Origin: Nodularia sp. (in: cyanobacteria)
Lineage (GTDB): Bacteria > Cyanobacteriota > Cyanobacteriia > Cyanobacteriales > Nostocaceae
Assembly: GCA_007692755.1 (NCBI GenBank)
Contig: REBL01000169.1
Location: forward strand, 1-41,203
Length of the DNA stretch: 41,203 bases
Direction: 5' to 3'
Shown: in pieces, positions 1-8,027 of the stretch
Position numbering within the stretch: the first letter of the stretch is position 1
Layout of the letters: each line of letters starts with the position of its first letter
The notes under the pieces: generated by a model
Seen by the model: the letters and a program-made list of their open reading frames with translations, nothing else
Told to the model about the DNA's origin: nothing
Database searches by the model: none
Translations under genes and position numbers: made by a program

Positions 1-998
1 ATCGCGCCATACCTCTGGGCTTAAAACGCAAGTTATCAGAATTTTGCGATGTTCCTCAAGAATGTGTGATCACTGCCCAAGATGCCAGCAGTATTTATGA
101 AGTACCGCTGATTGTAGAACGGGAAGGACTGGCAGAGCAAGTTTTAGATTTGCTGCAAATGGAACAACGCCAACCGAATTTGGTGCAGTGGCAAACAATG
201 GTGGAACGCTTATACAGTCCTAAGTATACTGTAGAAATTGCCATTGTTGGGAAATATGTGCGATTAAGTGATGCTTATCTGTCTGTAGTGGAGGCGCTGC
301 GTCATGCGGCTATTTCTACTTACGGGGATTTGCGTTTGCGGTGGGTGAATTCCGAAGATATCGAAAACGAATCACCCGAAACTTATTTAGCAGGTGTGGA
401 TGGTATTTTAGTTCCTGGCGGTTTTGGTGTGCGGGGGGTAGACGGCAAAATTGCGGCCATTAAATATGCACGCGATCGCCAAATCCCCTTCTTAGGTTTA
501 TGCTTAGGAATGCAATGTTCCGTGATTGAATGGGCTAGAAACGTCGAGGGATTAAGCGGTGCTAATAGTTCCGAATTTGACTCCGAAACCAAGTATCCAG
601 TCATTAACTTGTTGCCAGAACAGCAGGATGTAGTTGATTTGGGCGGCACAATGCGCTTAGGACTCTATCCTTGTCACCTTCTCCCTAACACACTGGCTGC
701 TAATTTGTATCAACAAGAAGTAGTTGACGAACGCCATCGGCATCGCTATGAATTCAACAACACTTACCGTCATATGTTGTTGGAATCTGGCTATGTAATC
801 AGTGGAACTTCTCCCGATGGACGCTTAGTGGAAATCGTCGAATTTCCCCAACATCCATTCTTTTTAGCTTGTCAATTTCATCCAGAGTTTCATTCCCGTC
901 CTAGCACTCCTCATCCTTTATTTAAAGGGTTCATGGCAGCGGCAATAAATCGGACTCATCCCCTGTCTAACTTACCAACACCAGTGGAGGTTTCTTAA
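1..998 (+). CDS. pyrG: CTP synthase, C-terminal part (5' end outside window)
   Basis: CTP synthase makes CTP from UTP, ATP and glutamine in the cytoplasm. The reading frame is open from the first complete codon at position 3 and reads into the window edge, so the N-terminal synthetase domain starts upstream. The visible part holds the end of the synthetase domain and the whole class I glutamine amidotransferase domain: a PGGFGVRG oxyanion loop, the nucleophile-elbow Cys in [10 protein letters not shown], and the His/Glu pair in FHPEFHSRP. The GTG at 66 is internal and not a start. The gene is followed by a perfect 13-bp inverted repeat. Family assignment is secure. Confidence 0.97.
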   Translation, partial: RAIPLGLKRKLSEFCDVPQECVITAQDASSIYEVPLIVEREGLAEQVLDLLQMEQRQPNLVQWQTMVERLYSPKYTVEIAIVGKYVRLSDAYLSVVEALRHAAISTYGDLRLRWVNSEDIENESPETYLAGVDGILVPGGFGVRGVDGKIAAIKYARDRQIPFLGLCLGMQCSVIEWARNVEGLSGANSSEFDSETKYPVINLLPEQQDVVDLGGTMRLGLYPCHLLPNTLAANLYQQEVVDERHRHRYEFNNTYRHMLLESGYVISGTSPDGRLVEIVEFPQHPFFLACQFHPEFHSRPSTPHPLFKGFMAAAINRTHPLSNLPTPVEVS

Positions 999-1001
999 AC
1001 A

Positions 1002-1080
1002 ATTCAAAACTCAAGAAAATAACTTTTTTGAGTTTTGAATCAGCCTATAGCAACATCCTCTGAGGACTTGAGGCTATTTT
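1002..1080 (+). terminator. Tandem hairpins after pyrG
   Basis: A perfect 13-bp inverted repeat (1002-1014 with 1028-1040, loop 13 nt) begins four bases after the pyrG stop. A second nested hairpin follows: AGCCT (1042-1046) pairs with AGGCT (1071-1075), with TCCT/AGGA inside, and is followed by ATTTT. Both structures are seen directly. A role in ending pyrG transcription is inferred. Confidence 0.55.
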
Positions 1081-1131
1081 CTGTTATGTGTAGGGTGCAT
1101 TTTTCTTAAAATTAAAACTCAAGGAGATGTT

Positions 1132-1554
1132 GTGGCGTACTGGGTGAAAATCCTTTACGATAGGAAAAAATATGTAGTTAACTTTGACCGTGTTAATGCT
1201 TTTTGTTTTGAAAAGAACGGCAGGTTAACATTTTGGTTGCCTGATTGCGCTATTCCTATTGTGCTGAATCCACAGAATAATTTAGAAGACTATCAAAAAA
1301 TTTTAGAACATTTGGAATATGTTACCGGGTTAGAACTAGAAAATGCCCAGTGGGTAAAAATTATTTATGAGCAAAAGGAATATATAATTAATCTCACCTG
1401 TATTAGTTCTTTTTCTCAAGAAGCTAATGGCAGGATCACATTTTGGTTACCTGATATTACTATTCCTATTATTATTAACCCCGTAACTCATGCAGAATCT
1501 TATGAAAAAGTTTTAAGATTTGTGCAGAAATCAACTGGATATTCCTTCTATTAA
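1132..1554 (+). CDS. Small protein made of two tandem ~65-residue repeats, function unknown
   Basis: I do not recognise the family. The 140-residue product is an internal duplication: residues about 2-67 and 74-138 align, each starting YWVKILY/QWVKIIY, then a hydrophobic strand, NGR(L/I)TFWLPD, and IPIV/IPII followed by NP. The first unit carries two Cys, the second one. No signal peptide or membrane segment is visible, and the predicted content is beta-rich. The GTG start at 1132 is supported by AAGGAG at 1121-1126, five bases upstream. It stands alone between pyrG and a convergent kinase gene. Expression looks likely from the ribosome site; the role is open. Confidence 0.7.
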   Translation: MAYWVKILYDRKKYVVNFDRVNAFCFEKNGRLTFWLPDCAIPIVLNPQNNLEDYQKILEHLEYVTGLELENAQWVKIIYEQKEYIINLTCISSFSQEANGRITFWLPDITIPIIINPVTHAESYEKVLRFVQKSTGYSFY

Positions 1555-1572
1555 AAACGTCTCTTCCAGACT

Positions 1573-2469
1573 CTAACACCTCAAATGACGATGCCAAGCC
1601 AATTTTGCTGCACCCACCATTCCGGCAGAATTGCCTAATTTTGCTGGTAAAATTTGTAAGCCTGTGCGAGATGTCGGCATGACTCGCTGGTCAATTTCTG
1701 CCTTAAGTGTGGGGAAAAAAAACTCATAACTAGCACTGACACCGCCACCCAAAATAATGGCTTCTGGTGTTAACACATAAATCAAACTAGCTAAACCAAT
1801 GCCTAAATTCTGACCATATTCTTGCCAAAAAGTCAATGCTTTTATATCTCCGGCGGCGGCGAGTGCGCCTAATTCGGCGGGTTCTTTGCCAGTGCGGCGA
1901 CGAATTGCTGTAATGGAAGCATACTGTTCTAAAGAACCGGAATTGCCACTATTACACATGGGGCCATCGGGGTTAAAGGTAATTAAACCAAGTTCCCCGG
2001 CTGCGCCTTGATGTCCGACAAACAATTTACCATCCCAAATAATCGCACCACCCACCCCAGTCCCCAAAGTCAACAAAATCAGATGTTGAAAGTGGCGACC
2101 AGCACCCAACCAAGCTTCTGCCAATCCTGCACAATTGGCATCGTTAGCAATCACGGTGGGTTTACCTGTTTTCGCTTCTAACCAGTCTGCCAAAGGCACA
2201 TTTAGCCATCCGGGCAAGTTGATAGCGATTTGGGCAATGCGTCCGGTTTTATCAGCCGGGCCTGGAGTACCCACACCAATGGCCACAGCTTGATTATACG
2301 GGTCTACTTGAGCGATCGCATCTACCATGACAGCTAGAACTGCTTCTGGTGTCGATGGTTGGGGAGTTGCCACAGTCAAAGATTGTAAGCAAGTGCCGTC
2401 TGGGTGGAACCTTCCCAGCTTAATGGCTGTTCCCCCCACATCAATGCCAATTAATTGTGAATTAACCAC
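1573..2469 (-). CDS. ROK-family sugar kinase, probable glucokinase
   Basis: ROK kinases phosphorylate glucose or related sugars with ATP in the cytoplasm. The N-terminus has the phosphate-binding signature IGIDVGGTAIKLG, the catalytic region has VIANDANCAGLAEAW, and the second ATP loop is LLTLGTGVGGAI. Length (298 aa) fits glucokinase-type ROK proteins. The zinc-binding signature usually written CxCGxxGCxE reads CNSGNSGSLE here, so two of the three motif cysteines are replaced by Ser, and the metal site may be absent or altered. The start is GTG. The next gene on the same strand, 62 bp upstream, is a small hydrophobic protein. Substrate cannot be fixed from sequence alone. Confidence 0.85.
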   Translation of the reverse strand: MVNSQLIGIDVGGTAIKLGRFHPDGTCLQSLTVATPQPSTPEAVLAVMVDAIAQVDPYNQAVAIGVGTPGPADKTGRIAQIAINLPGWLNVPLADWLEAKTGKPTVIANDANCAGLAEAWLGAGRHFQHLILLTLGTGVGGAIIWDGKLFVGHQGAAGELGLITFNPDGPMCNSGNSGSLEQYASITAIRRRTGKEPAELGALAAAGDIKALTFWQEYGQNLGIGLASLIYVLTPEAIILGGGVSASYEFFFPTLKAEIDQRVMPTSRTGLQILPAKLGNSAGMVGAAKLAWHRHLRC

Positions 2470-2531
2470 CTGAAAAAATATAAGACAGACCTAACCTTTG
2501 TAGTACAGTAAAGACTTTGTATACAACATCT

Positions 2532-2729
2532 CTACTGGGTTTTATTGCCCAAAAGTTCTGATTTTTCCGTTTTTTTGACAGTGACGTGTAAACTCGTCAC
2601 CATTGCAGAATGCACACTAAATGGTAACTGCCAAGCTGTCATCGGTGTACCCCGTAACAACCCGGACAAAGCGACGGATAACATAAATCCACCTGTAGCA
2701 GCCGCAATTAAAGAAATATTATCTTTCAC
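2532..2729 (-). CDS. Small protein with one hydrophobic segment, unknown function
   Basis: A 65-residue frame with a GTG start preceded by an AGAGAG-type purine run about 8-12 bases upstream. Residues 5-25 (SLIAAATGGFMLSVALSGLL) form one likely transmembrane segment, followed by a polar tail rich in Lys. A plus-strand frame of similar length overlaps it, but that one lacks a ribosome site and reads as an antisense shadow. It sits between the ROK kinase and an ABC permease, all on the minus strand. Moderate confidence that it is translated; no function is proposed. Confidence 0.5.
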   Translation of the reverse strand: MKDNISLIAAATGGFMLSVALSGLLRGTPMTAWQLPFSVHSAMVTSLHVTVKKTEKSELLGNKTQ

Positions 2730-2849
2730 TCTACTCTCTCTGTAATAACTTCAAACATAATTAGACGCAAAAACAGCCATTTAGATGCAATTAATGGCAA
2801 GTTTCAATCACCCACCATACACCTTGATAACTGATAACTGTTCCCTGAT

Positions 2850-3746
2850 TTATTTCCGCATTCTATTCTCGCGCCGTAATCGAGGATTGACAAACTCATT
2901 TAACCCTTCACCCAGTAGTGATAACCCTACTACCATTAATGTCATTGCTAAACCAGGAAACAAAGTAGTCCACCAAATACCTGTGGGTAGGGCTTCTAAG
3001 GCTTGTCTGAGGTCATGTCCCCATTCTGGCACTTCTTCGGGAAGTCCTAACCCTAAAAAGCCTAAACCACCTAATACTAAAATGGCATCGGCGGCGTTGA
3101 GGGTAAATAGTACAGGTACGCTTTGAATAACGTTAAAAAATAGATAGCGCGATAGTACCACCCAAGTAGAAGCACCCATTGCTTGAGCCGCTTCAATAAA
3201 TACCTCTGTTTTGACGCTCACAGTGTGATTACGGACAACACGATAATATTGGGGAACGTAGGCAATGCTAATAGCGATCGCAGCATTGAAAATTCCCCGA
3301 CCGACCACAAAAGCTAGTGTCACTGAAAGTAGTAGCCCTGGTAAAGTGTAGATGCTATCCATGAGAAACAGCAATACTTTATCTAACTTACCGCCCAGAT
3401 AGCCACTCACCATTCCCAACGGCACACCGACAAACATACTCAAGGCTGTAGCTAAAATCACTACTTGCAGTGCAGCTTGAGCGCCAAATAATGTACGAGA
3501 AAATACATCATGTCCCAGGCGACTTGTACCAAACCAATATTTAGCTGATGGTGGTTCTTGAATGGGGTTAGACAGGAACTCTCTGGGGTTTTGCAACCAT
3601 CCCCAAGCTTGTAACACAGGTGCGAAGAATGCCAAGAAGAGGAAAAATAGGGTGATGGCTATGCCAATCAGCATTAATTTCTGGGAAAGGTTGGGATTTT
3701 GGGGAAAACGTAAAAAAGTTGGCAGCTGACGTTTGGTAATGGCCAT
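2850..3746 (-). CDS. ABC transporter permease, DppC/OppC type
   Basis: An inner-membrane permease subunit of a peptide/nickel-type importer. The 298-residue protein has a long N-terminal membrane segment at about 24-48 typical of DppC/OppC proteins, then a soluble loop containing WFGTSRLGHDVFSRTLFGA, and five further hydrophobic segments between about 90 and 285. The EAA loop that docks with the ATPase is visible as EAAQAMGASTWVVLSRYLF. No binding protein, second permease or ATPase gene adjoins it in this window, so the partners must be encoded elsewhere, as is common in cyanobacteria. Ligand is unknown. Confidence 0.88.
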   Translation of the reverse strand: MAITKRQLPTFLRFPQNPNLSQKLMLIGIAITLFFLFLAFFAPVLQAWGWLQNPREFLSNPIQEPPSAKYWFGTSRLGHDVFSRTLFGAQAALQVVILATALSMFVGVPLGMVSGYLGGKLDKVLLFLMDSIYTLPGLLLSVTLAFVVGRGIFNAAIAISIAYVPQYYRVVRNHTVSVKTEVFIEAAQAMGASTWVVLSRYLFFNVIQSVPVLFTLNAADAILVLGGLGFLGLGLPEEVPEWGHDLRQALEALPTGIWWTTLFPGLAMTLMVVGLSLLGEGLNEFVNPRLRRENRMRK

Positions 3747-3871
3747 GAGCGATCGCGTGCGTAAAGCAAGATACTATTCTACATATTCGAGGAACCAATT
3801 GGTACACTTTTAATAGAAGCTGAAAAGCTGAAGTTACTCATTTTCAATCCAGAAGCCCAGAGGATTACCCA

Positions 3872-4207
3872 ATGGATATCTTAGATAATTATCAACGTAT
3901 TATCAAAGAGGTATTAGTACCCTACACACAAATTCCTTATTCCTATGCAGCGATTGAATGTAAAACAGTCTTTGACAATGAAAACAACAGCTATTTACTG
4001 ATAACTTTAGGTTGGGATGGTGTCAAACGCATTCACGGTTGCTTAGTTCATATTGACATTATTGATGGCAAAATTTGGGTGCAACGGGATGATACAGAAG
4101 ATGGTGTTACCTATGAATTAGTAGCCGCAGGTATTCCCAAAGATAAAATTGTTTTAGGATTTCACCCGCCAAACGTGAGACAACATACCGGATATGCTGT
4201 GGCTTAG
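3872..4207 (+). CDS. XisI family protein (fdxN-element excision-controlling factor-like)
   Basis: XisI was first known as a factor needed, with XisF and XisH, for excision of the fdxN DNA element during Anabaena heterocyst differentiation. Many paralogues occur in cyanobacteria, often next to xisH. The 111-residue product shows the family pattern: YQRIIKEVL near the start, the aromatic YLLITLGWDG centre, HIDIIDGKIWVQRDDTED, and the C-terminal IVLGFHPPNVRQHTGYA. No xisH-like gene precedes it, so this is a solo copy. It lies divergent from the ABC permease. Family assignment is confident; a role in excision here is unproven. Confidence 0.85.
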   Translation: MDILDNYQRIIKEVLVPYTQIPYSYAAIECKTVFDNENNSYLLITLGWDGVKRIHGCLVHIDIIDGKIWVQRDDTEDGVTYELVAAGIPKDKIVLGFHPPNVRQHTGYAVA

Positions 4208-4235
4208 AAGGTGTTTGAAAAGTCTAATTTATTAC

Positions 4236-4392
4236 TAGCCCAGGCGACTAGAAGTCGCGGCTACACAGACAAAACCCGCCTACGCGGGTTAAAAACCTTA
4301 ATTTTTTATTAGTCCACGGAGGTGGACTTCCCTACGGGAAGCCGCTACGCGTCATGTTTTTGTAATAGCGTATCTCTAACGCGAAGCGTAGC
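4236..4392. repeat. Dispersed palindromic repeat cluster between xisI and NTRC
   Basis: Three short palindromes lie in a row: AACCCGCCTACGCGGGTT (4273-4290), AGTCCACGGAGGTGGACT (4311-4328) and CTTCCCTACGGGAAG (4327-4341), preceded by GAAGTCGCGGCTACACAGAC. These motifs belong to the kind of small repeats scattered through Nostoc-type genomes. The first could also act as a bidirectional terminator, since T-rich sequence follows. No coding frame is supported here. Confidence 0.6.
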
Positions 4393-4427
4393 CATATTAT
4401 ATTCGCCCCATACTTTTAAAGCATCAT

Positions 4428-5816
4428 CTAAAGATTACTCTCAATTATCTGACGATACTCGCTCTTTTGCTTCACACCTTTGACTTCTTTCAATAATTCC
4501 TTATCCTTAAAGAATTGAATTGTTGGTGTCCCTATAATATTGGCATTTTCGGCAATATCTCGGTCTTGGTCAATGTCAATTTCGACAAAGTGGATTTTAC
4601 CTTCAAATTCATCTACCACTTTATTTAATATCGGCTTGAGGGTATGACAAGGGCCACAACCAGGGGAAATGTATTTGACTATGATCAAGCGATCGCTTTC
4701 ATGGAATAATTTTCTTAAGGCGTAACCCCCCTCATGGCAAGTCGCCTGCAAATTAAATCCAGCTTCTGCTTCCGCTTCCGTTTTCTTCGCTGGCTGGGGT
4801 GCTAATTCATTCACTGCTGTAGCTGACTGATGATGAAATTCTGTAATTAAATTCTTCGCAGATAACCAGCGTTCAGCTAACATCGCCGCCATACAGCCAG
4901 TACCAGCAGCCGTAATTGCTTGACGAAATTCATGGTCTTGCACGTCGCCAGATGCAAATACACCTTCTACACTGGTTTCTACAGAATTATTTTTAGTGAC
5001 AATGTAACCCACCTCATCCAGTTCTAACTGTCCTTTAAATAAGGCAGTATTGGGACTGTGACCAACAGCGTAAAATAAACCCTTGGCGTGAATTTCGCTT
5101 TCTGCGCCAGTTTGATTATTCCGCACCTTCACCCCCTCCATGTGACCATCACCGAAGATATCCACCGCTTCAGTATGCCAATGCACTTGGATTTTGGGGT
5201 TACTTAAAACCCGATCTTGCATAGCTTTAGAGGCGCGCATTTTATCAGAACGCACCAGCAGATTAACTTTAGAACCGTATTTAGTCAGATAAATAGACTC
5301 TTCCGCCGCCGAGTCGCCAGCACCAATCACAGCTAATTCTGCACCGTGAAAAATTGGTGTTGCACCATCGCAAATTGCACAAGCAGAGATACCCCGACTC
5401 CAGAATTGATGTTCGCTGGGTAAACCCAAACGCTTGGCTGTTGCACCAGTGGCTATAACTATACTATGGGTTTTTATTTCCCTGTCTTGGGAACGGACAA
5501 TAAAAGGACGCTGACTCAAATCAACAGAAGTCACATCCTCAGTATATAACTCTGCCCCCCAGCGTTGGGCTTGCGCCTTCATGTTATCCATCAGTTCCGG
5601 CCCGGTAATACCTTGGGGGAACCCCGGAAAGTTTTCGACTTCTGTTGTGGTCATCAGTTGTCCACCGGGTAAACCCCCCATTTCAAAGCCTTCAAAGACC
5701 ACAGGTTTTAAATTCGCTCGTCCTGCATAGATAGCGGCTGTGTATCCGGCTGGCCCAGAACCAATAATTACTAAGTTTTCTACTGTGGGGTTAGGCATAG
5801 TATTAACTGTACTCAT
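4428..5816 (-). CDS. trxB: NADPH-thioredoxin reductase C (NTRC), reductase-thioredoxin fusion
   Basis: NTRC takes electrons from NADPH through FAD to its own thioredoxin domain and reduces 2-Cys peroxiredoxins and other plastid/cyanobacterial targets. The N-terminal reductase domain has the FAD loop [16 protein letters not shown], redox cysteines Cys146/Cys149 (CAIC), NADPH loop GAGDSAAEE and the C-terminal FAD motif [17 protein letters not shown] linker rich in Ala/Glu leads to the thioredoxin domain with active site CGPC (Cys387/Cys390) and the cis-Pro in GTPTIQFF. Length of 462 residues matches NTRC rather than the 320-residue stand-alone enzyme. Monocistronic as far as visible. Assignment is secure. 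Confidence 0.96.
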   Translation of the reverse strand: MSTVNTMPNPTVENLVIIGSGPAGYTAAIYAGRANLKPVVFEGFEMGGLPGGQLMTTTEVENFPGFPQGITGPELMDNMKAQAQRWGAELYTEDVTSVDLSQRPFIVRSQDREIKTHSIVIATGATAKRLGLPSEHQFWSRGISACAICDGATPIFHGAELAVIGAGDSAAEESIYLTKYGSKVNLLVRSDKMRASKAMQDRVLSNPKIQVHWHTEAVDIFGDGHMEGVKVRNNQTGAESEIHAKGLFYAVGHSPNTALFKGQLELDEVGYIVTKNNSVETSVEGVFASGDVQDHEFRQAITAAGTGCMAAMLAERWLSAKNLITEFHHQSATAVNELAPQPAKKTEAEAEAGFNLQATCHEGGYALRKLFHESDRLIIVKYISPGCGPCHTLKPILNKVVDEFEGKIHFVEIDIDQDRDIAENANIIGTPTIQFFKDKELLKEVKGVKQKSEYRQIIESNL

Positions 5817-5849
5817 AACGACTATGGTTAATATAGCATAATCAGATAG

Positions 5850-6003
5850 CCCCTCTCCTTACTAAGGAACCACTGGTAAACACAAGTGATCTGATCCCCC
5901 TAAATTCCCCTAAACCCCTTCGGGGATGCGCCTTCGGCGTAGAAAAAGGGGGACTTTGATTCTAATTCCCCCCTTCTCAAGGCAGGGCTAGGGGGGATCA
6001 AAG
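5850..6003. mobile_element. MITE-like repeat, copy 1 (one end lost)
   Basis: Shares its order of blocks with the copies at 6714-6936 (inverted relative to this one) and 19655-19790: CCCCTCTCCTTACTAAGG terminal sequence, GATCTGATCCCCCTAAA, a C-rich/G-rich pair, GACTTTGATTCTA, then GGCTAGGGGGGATCAAA. The other terminal repeat is missing, so the copy is truncated at about 6003. It also has a short insertion with CCTTCGGCG. It lies just upstream of the RHH antitoxin gene. Confidence 0.7.
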
Positions 6004-6081
6004 CTTGATGTTAAGTGTAATACTTCCTACTATTTATGTTACTATAAAGTAGGAAAAATATAATTACCTTTTGGTAATACC

Positions 6082-6306
6082 ATGCAAGCTGAAAAACTTT
6101 CTATTTCCTTACCAGCCTCTTTGGTGCAGTTCGTTGAGAATTACAAACTTACCAAGGGCTGTAAATCTCGTTCTCAAGTAATTGAATTAGCCATAGAATT
6201 ACTGCGATATCAGGAGTTAGAACAAGCTTATCGAGAAGCTGCGGCGGAATTTAACCCAGAGTGGGATGTGACCGTAGGGGATGGGCTGATAGATGAAACG
6301 TGGTGA
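6082..6306 (+). CDS. Ribbon-helix-helix antitoxin of a MazEF-type pair
   Basis: The 74-residue product has an N-terminal ribbon strand KLSISLPASLVQFV followed by two helices with SRSQVIELAIELL, the pattern of MetJ/Arc/CopG-type DNA-binding antitoxins. The acidic, Trp-containing tail (AEFNPEWDV, DETW) would be the toxin-binding part. Its 3' end overlaps the toxin start by 14 bases (6293-6306), as expected for a translationally coupled pair. Such antitoxins usually repress their own promoter, which would lie in 6004-6081 just after the MITE-like copy. Partner identity is clear; DNA site not seen. Confidence 0.85.
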   Translation: MQAEKLSISLPASLVQFVENYKLTKGCKSRSQVIELAIELLRYQELEQAYREAAAEFNPEWDVTVGDGLIDETW

Positions 6307-6631
6307 AATTTACTTTGCAAATCTCAGTCCCGCAGTCGGTTCCGAAATGGATAAACGCCGTCCGATACTAATTGTTAGCAATGATGCTAATAATAATGCC
6401 TCAAGTACGGTGACGATTTTACCAATCACCTCTAATATGAGTCGTGTGTATCCTTTTGAAGTTTTGTTAAATCCAGAAGATTCTGGTTTGTCCAAGCCTT
6501 CTAAAGTACAAGCGCAACAGGTACGCACGATTTCTAAACAGCGCATTTTGGGAGATGTGGTCGGTTGTTTGAGTCAAGATTTGATCACATTGGTGGATGC
6601 TGCGCTCAAGCTGCATTTAGGTTTGGAGTAG
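6293..6631 (+). CDS. MazF/PemK-family endoribonuclease toxin
   Basis: Toxins of this family cut mRNA at short sequence motifs. The 112-residue protein has the full fold signature: MKRGEIYFANLSPAVGSEMD at the start, KRRPILIVSND, the TVTILPITSN strand, and SKVQAQQVRTISKQRI near the end. The Arg in KRRP and the Ser/Thr in the central strand are conserved positions. It is coupled by a 14-base overlap to the RHH antitoxin. A MITE-like element begins about 80 bases after its stop. Length is normal and no damage is visible, so the pair is probably functional. Confidence 0.92.
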   Translation: MKRGEIYFANLSPAVGSEMDKRRPILIVSNDANNNASSTVTILPITSNMSRVYPFEVLLNPEDSGLSKPSKVQAQQVRTISKQRILGDVVGCLSQDLITLVDAALKLHLGLE

Positions 6632-6713
6632 AATTATTCCAACCCACCATTAATTATGACTGGCAATGAGTTAGGCTCAGGAATGCGGATTGAATTAAGA
6701 ACCCCAGCCCCAG

Positions 6714-6936
6714 CCCCTCTCCTTAGTAAGGAACCACTGTGTACACACAAGTCGAAGTAAACTACAAGGAGCTATCGTGTACACACAAGTCTTATCAAGT
6801 TGCCTCATCACGTTTTGATCCCCCCTAGCCCCCCTTGAGAAGGGGGGAATTAGAATCAAAGTCCCCCTTTGTAAGGGGGATTTAGGGGGATCAGATCACT
6901 TGTGTGTACACAGTGGTTCCTTAGTAAGGAGAGGGG
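6714..6936. mobile_element. MITE-like repeat, copy 2, complete with 38-bp terminal inverted repeats
   Basis: The 38-base left end (6714-6751) is the reverse complement of the right end (6899-6936) with a single mismatch at the centre of CCTTAGTAAGG. Inside lie GTGTACACACAAGTC repeated twice (6739-6753 and 6777-6791), CTTATCAAGTTGCCTCATCACG, and paired C-rich/G-rich blocks that could fold into one long hairpin. No coding capacity, hence a non-autonomous element. It is inverted relative to copy 1, so the toxin-antitoxin pair lies between the two. Confidence 0.8.
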
Positions 6937-6954
6937 GGTATGAGAAAGCATTAT

Positions 6955-7728
6955 TTATGATTGTTGTTGTAGATATTTTCTAATGATTTCGGTATCTAGT
7001 TCTAACAGTTCTGCTATTTCTTGAATACTCATACCTTTCTCAGTAAGTTTTGAGACTAATTTTAATTTAGTCTTTTCTAAGATACTTTCGTACAGTCGAG
7101 TATTTTGGAATTCATCTAAATCAAGCATGGTTTCAATTTCCTCTAAAGCGAGAGTGGGAAACTTATAAAATACTATGGCTTGAATAAATGCTAGCACTTT
7201 CTTTTGCAGATTTTCATCAGGTAAGTTTTGCCTCGCCTGAGTGATTAGCTGTTGGGCTAAGGAAGGAGACTTTTTAGGTGTTTCTACAAACAGTTTGGCA
7301 ATTCCTAACCCCAAAGAATATTCATTTCTGGTAGAAAGTTCATTCAGATAAACACAGCGTAAATGCTGTTCGCTTAAAAACCGATAGCGGGGATGAGGTG
7401 GGCTTTCGTGAATACGCTTGTCGTAAATGACAATTGCATACCAGTCTGAGTTGGCTGGTTGATATTGACGAAAATAAACGAAAATTTCTCCAAAAAGCCG
7501 TTCGTAGAATTCTTCATCTTTGTAGGTTTGCAATTCTACAAAATATAAAGGTTCATTTTCAAATCCCTCTTTTGTGGTGAATACCCCATCTAAGCGAAAT
7601 GATTGTTGTTTGACTTCAGGCGCAGTGAAAGTGTAGATATTGGGATTTGTATCAGGTTTTTCAATCAGGTCAAAAAATATTTGTGGTAGTTCCTTAATCA
7701 GTTCATAAAAAATCACATCTGTTTTCAT
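6955..7728 (-). CDS. DUF2887 / Rpn-type PD-(D/E)XK nuclease-like protein
   Basis: The family is related to the Rpn/YhgA-type recombination-promoting nucleases, abundant in Nostocales. Visible nuclease-like core: FRLDGVF (Asp at about residue 48), then PLYFVELQTYKDEEFYERLF, giving the D...ExQ pattern typical of this branch, and the aromatic IFVYFRQYQP helix. Middle residues HLRCVYLNEL and the C-terminal helix pair EKGMSIQEIAELLELD look like a small helix-turn-helix used for binding or assembly. Length 257 aa is usual. It ends right beside the MITE-like copy 2. DNA cleavage is inferred from the family only. Confidence 0.82.
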   Translation of the reverse strand: MKTDVIFYELIKELPQIFFDLIEKPDTNPNIYTFTAPEVKQQSFRLDGVFTTKEGFENEPLYFVELQTYKDEEFYERLFGEIFVYFRQYQPANSDWYAIVIYDKRIHESPPHPRYRFLSEQHLRCVYLNELSTRNEYSLGLGIAKLFVETPKKSPSLAQQLITQARQNLPDENLQKKVLAFIQAIVFYKFPTLALEEIETMLDLDEFQNTRLYESILEKTKLKLVSKLTEKGMSIQEIAELLELDTEIIRKYLQQQS

Positions 7729-8027
7729 TGATGCTACTTTTGGTAAAGTTTACAGCCATTTTGGTTTGAATACAATATATAGCGTTTCCTAATCATATAA
7801 GCTATATCATAGCCCCCTCCTCGCTTGCGGGTTGGGCGTGGGGTCTTATCCCTCAATAATTTCACTTACCAGCACGGACTTACAAAATCCAGGTTTGGTG
7901 GTATTTGTCTGTGTAGCTGCGAATTTTAATCACCTCTTGCTTTTGTACTGTGTTATAAATCTGAAAATTTGGGAATACTAAGGCTTGTGTAAGCACACCC
8001 AAAAATTTAGTATCAGGAGTAATCACA
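7729..8027. other. Intergenic region before the methyltransferase gene
   Basis: About 300 bases between divergent genes. It contains a fragment of a dispersed Nostoc-type repeat (TGTGTAGCTGCGAATTTTAATCACC at about 7910-7933, reported here as a single imperfect block). Just before the methyltransferase start there is a possible leader structure: TTTGGG (7968-7973) can pair with CCCAAA (7998-8003), enclosing TGTG/CACA. The ribosome site AGGAG is at 8015-8019. No small gene is supported. Confidence 0.45.

Noticed and set aside
2545..2745. Plus-strand 66-residue frame opposite the small hydrophobic protein
   Set aside because: No ribosome site, and the minus-strand frame has a better start and a membrane segment; treated as a shadow.
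3568..3807. 79-residue minus-strand frame overlapping the start of the ABC permease gene
   Set aside because: It is out of frame with the permease, shows no family features, and overlaps its conserved N-terminal region.
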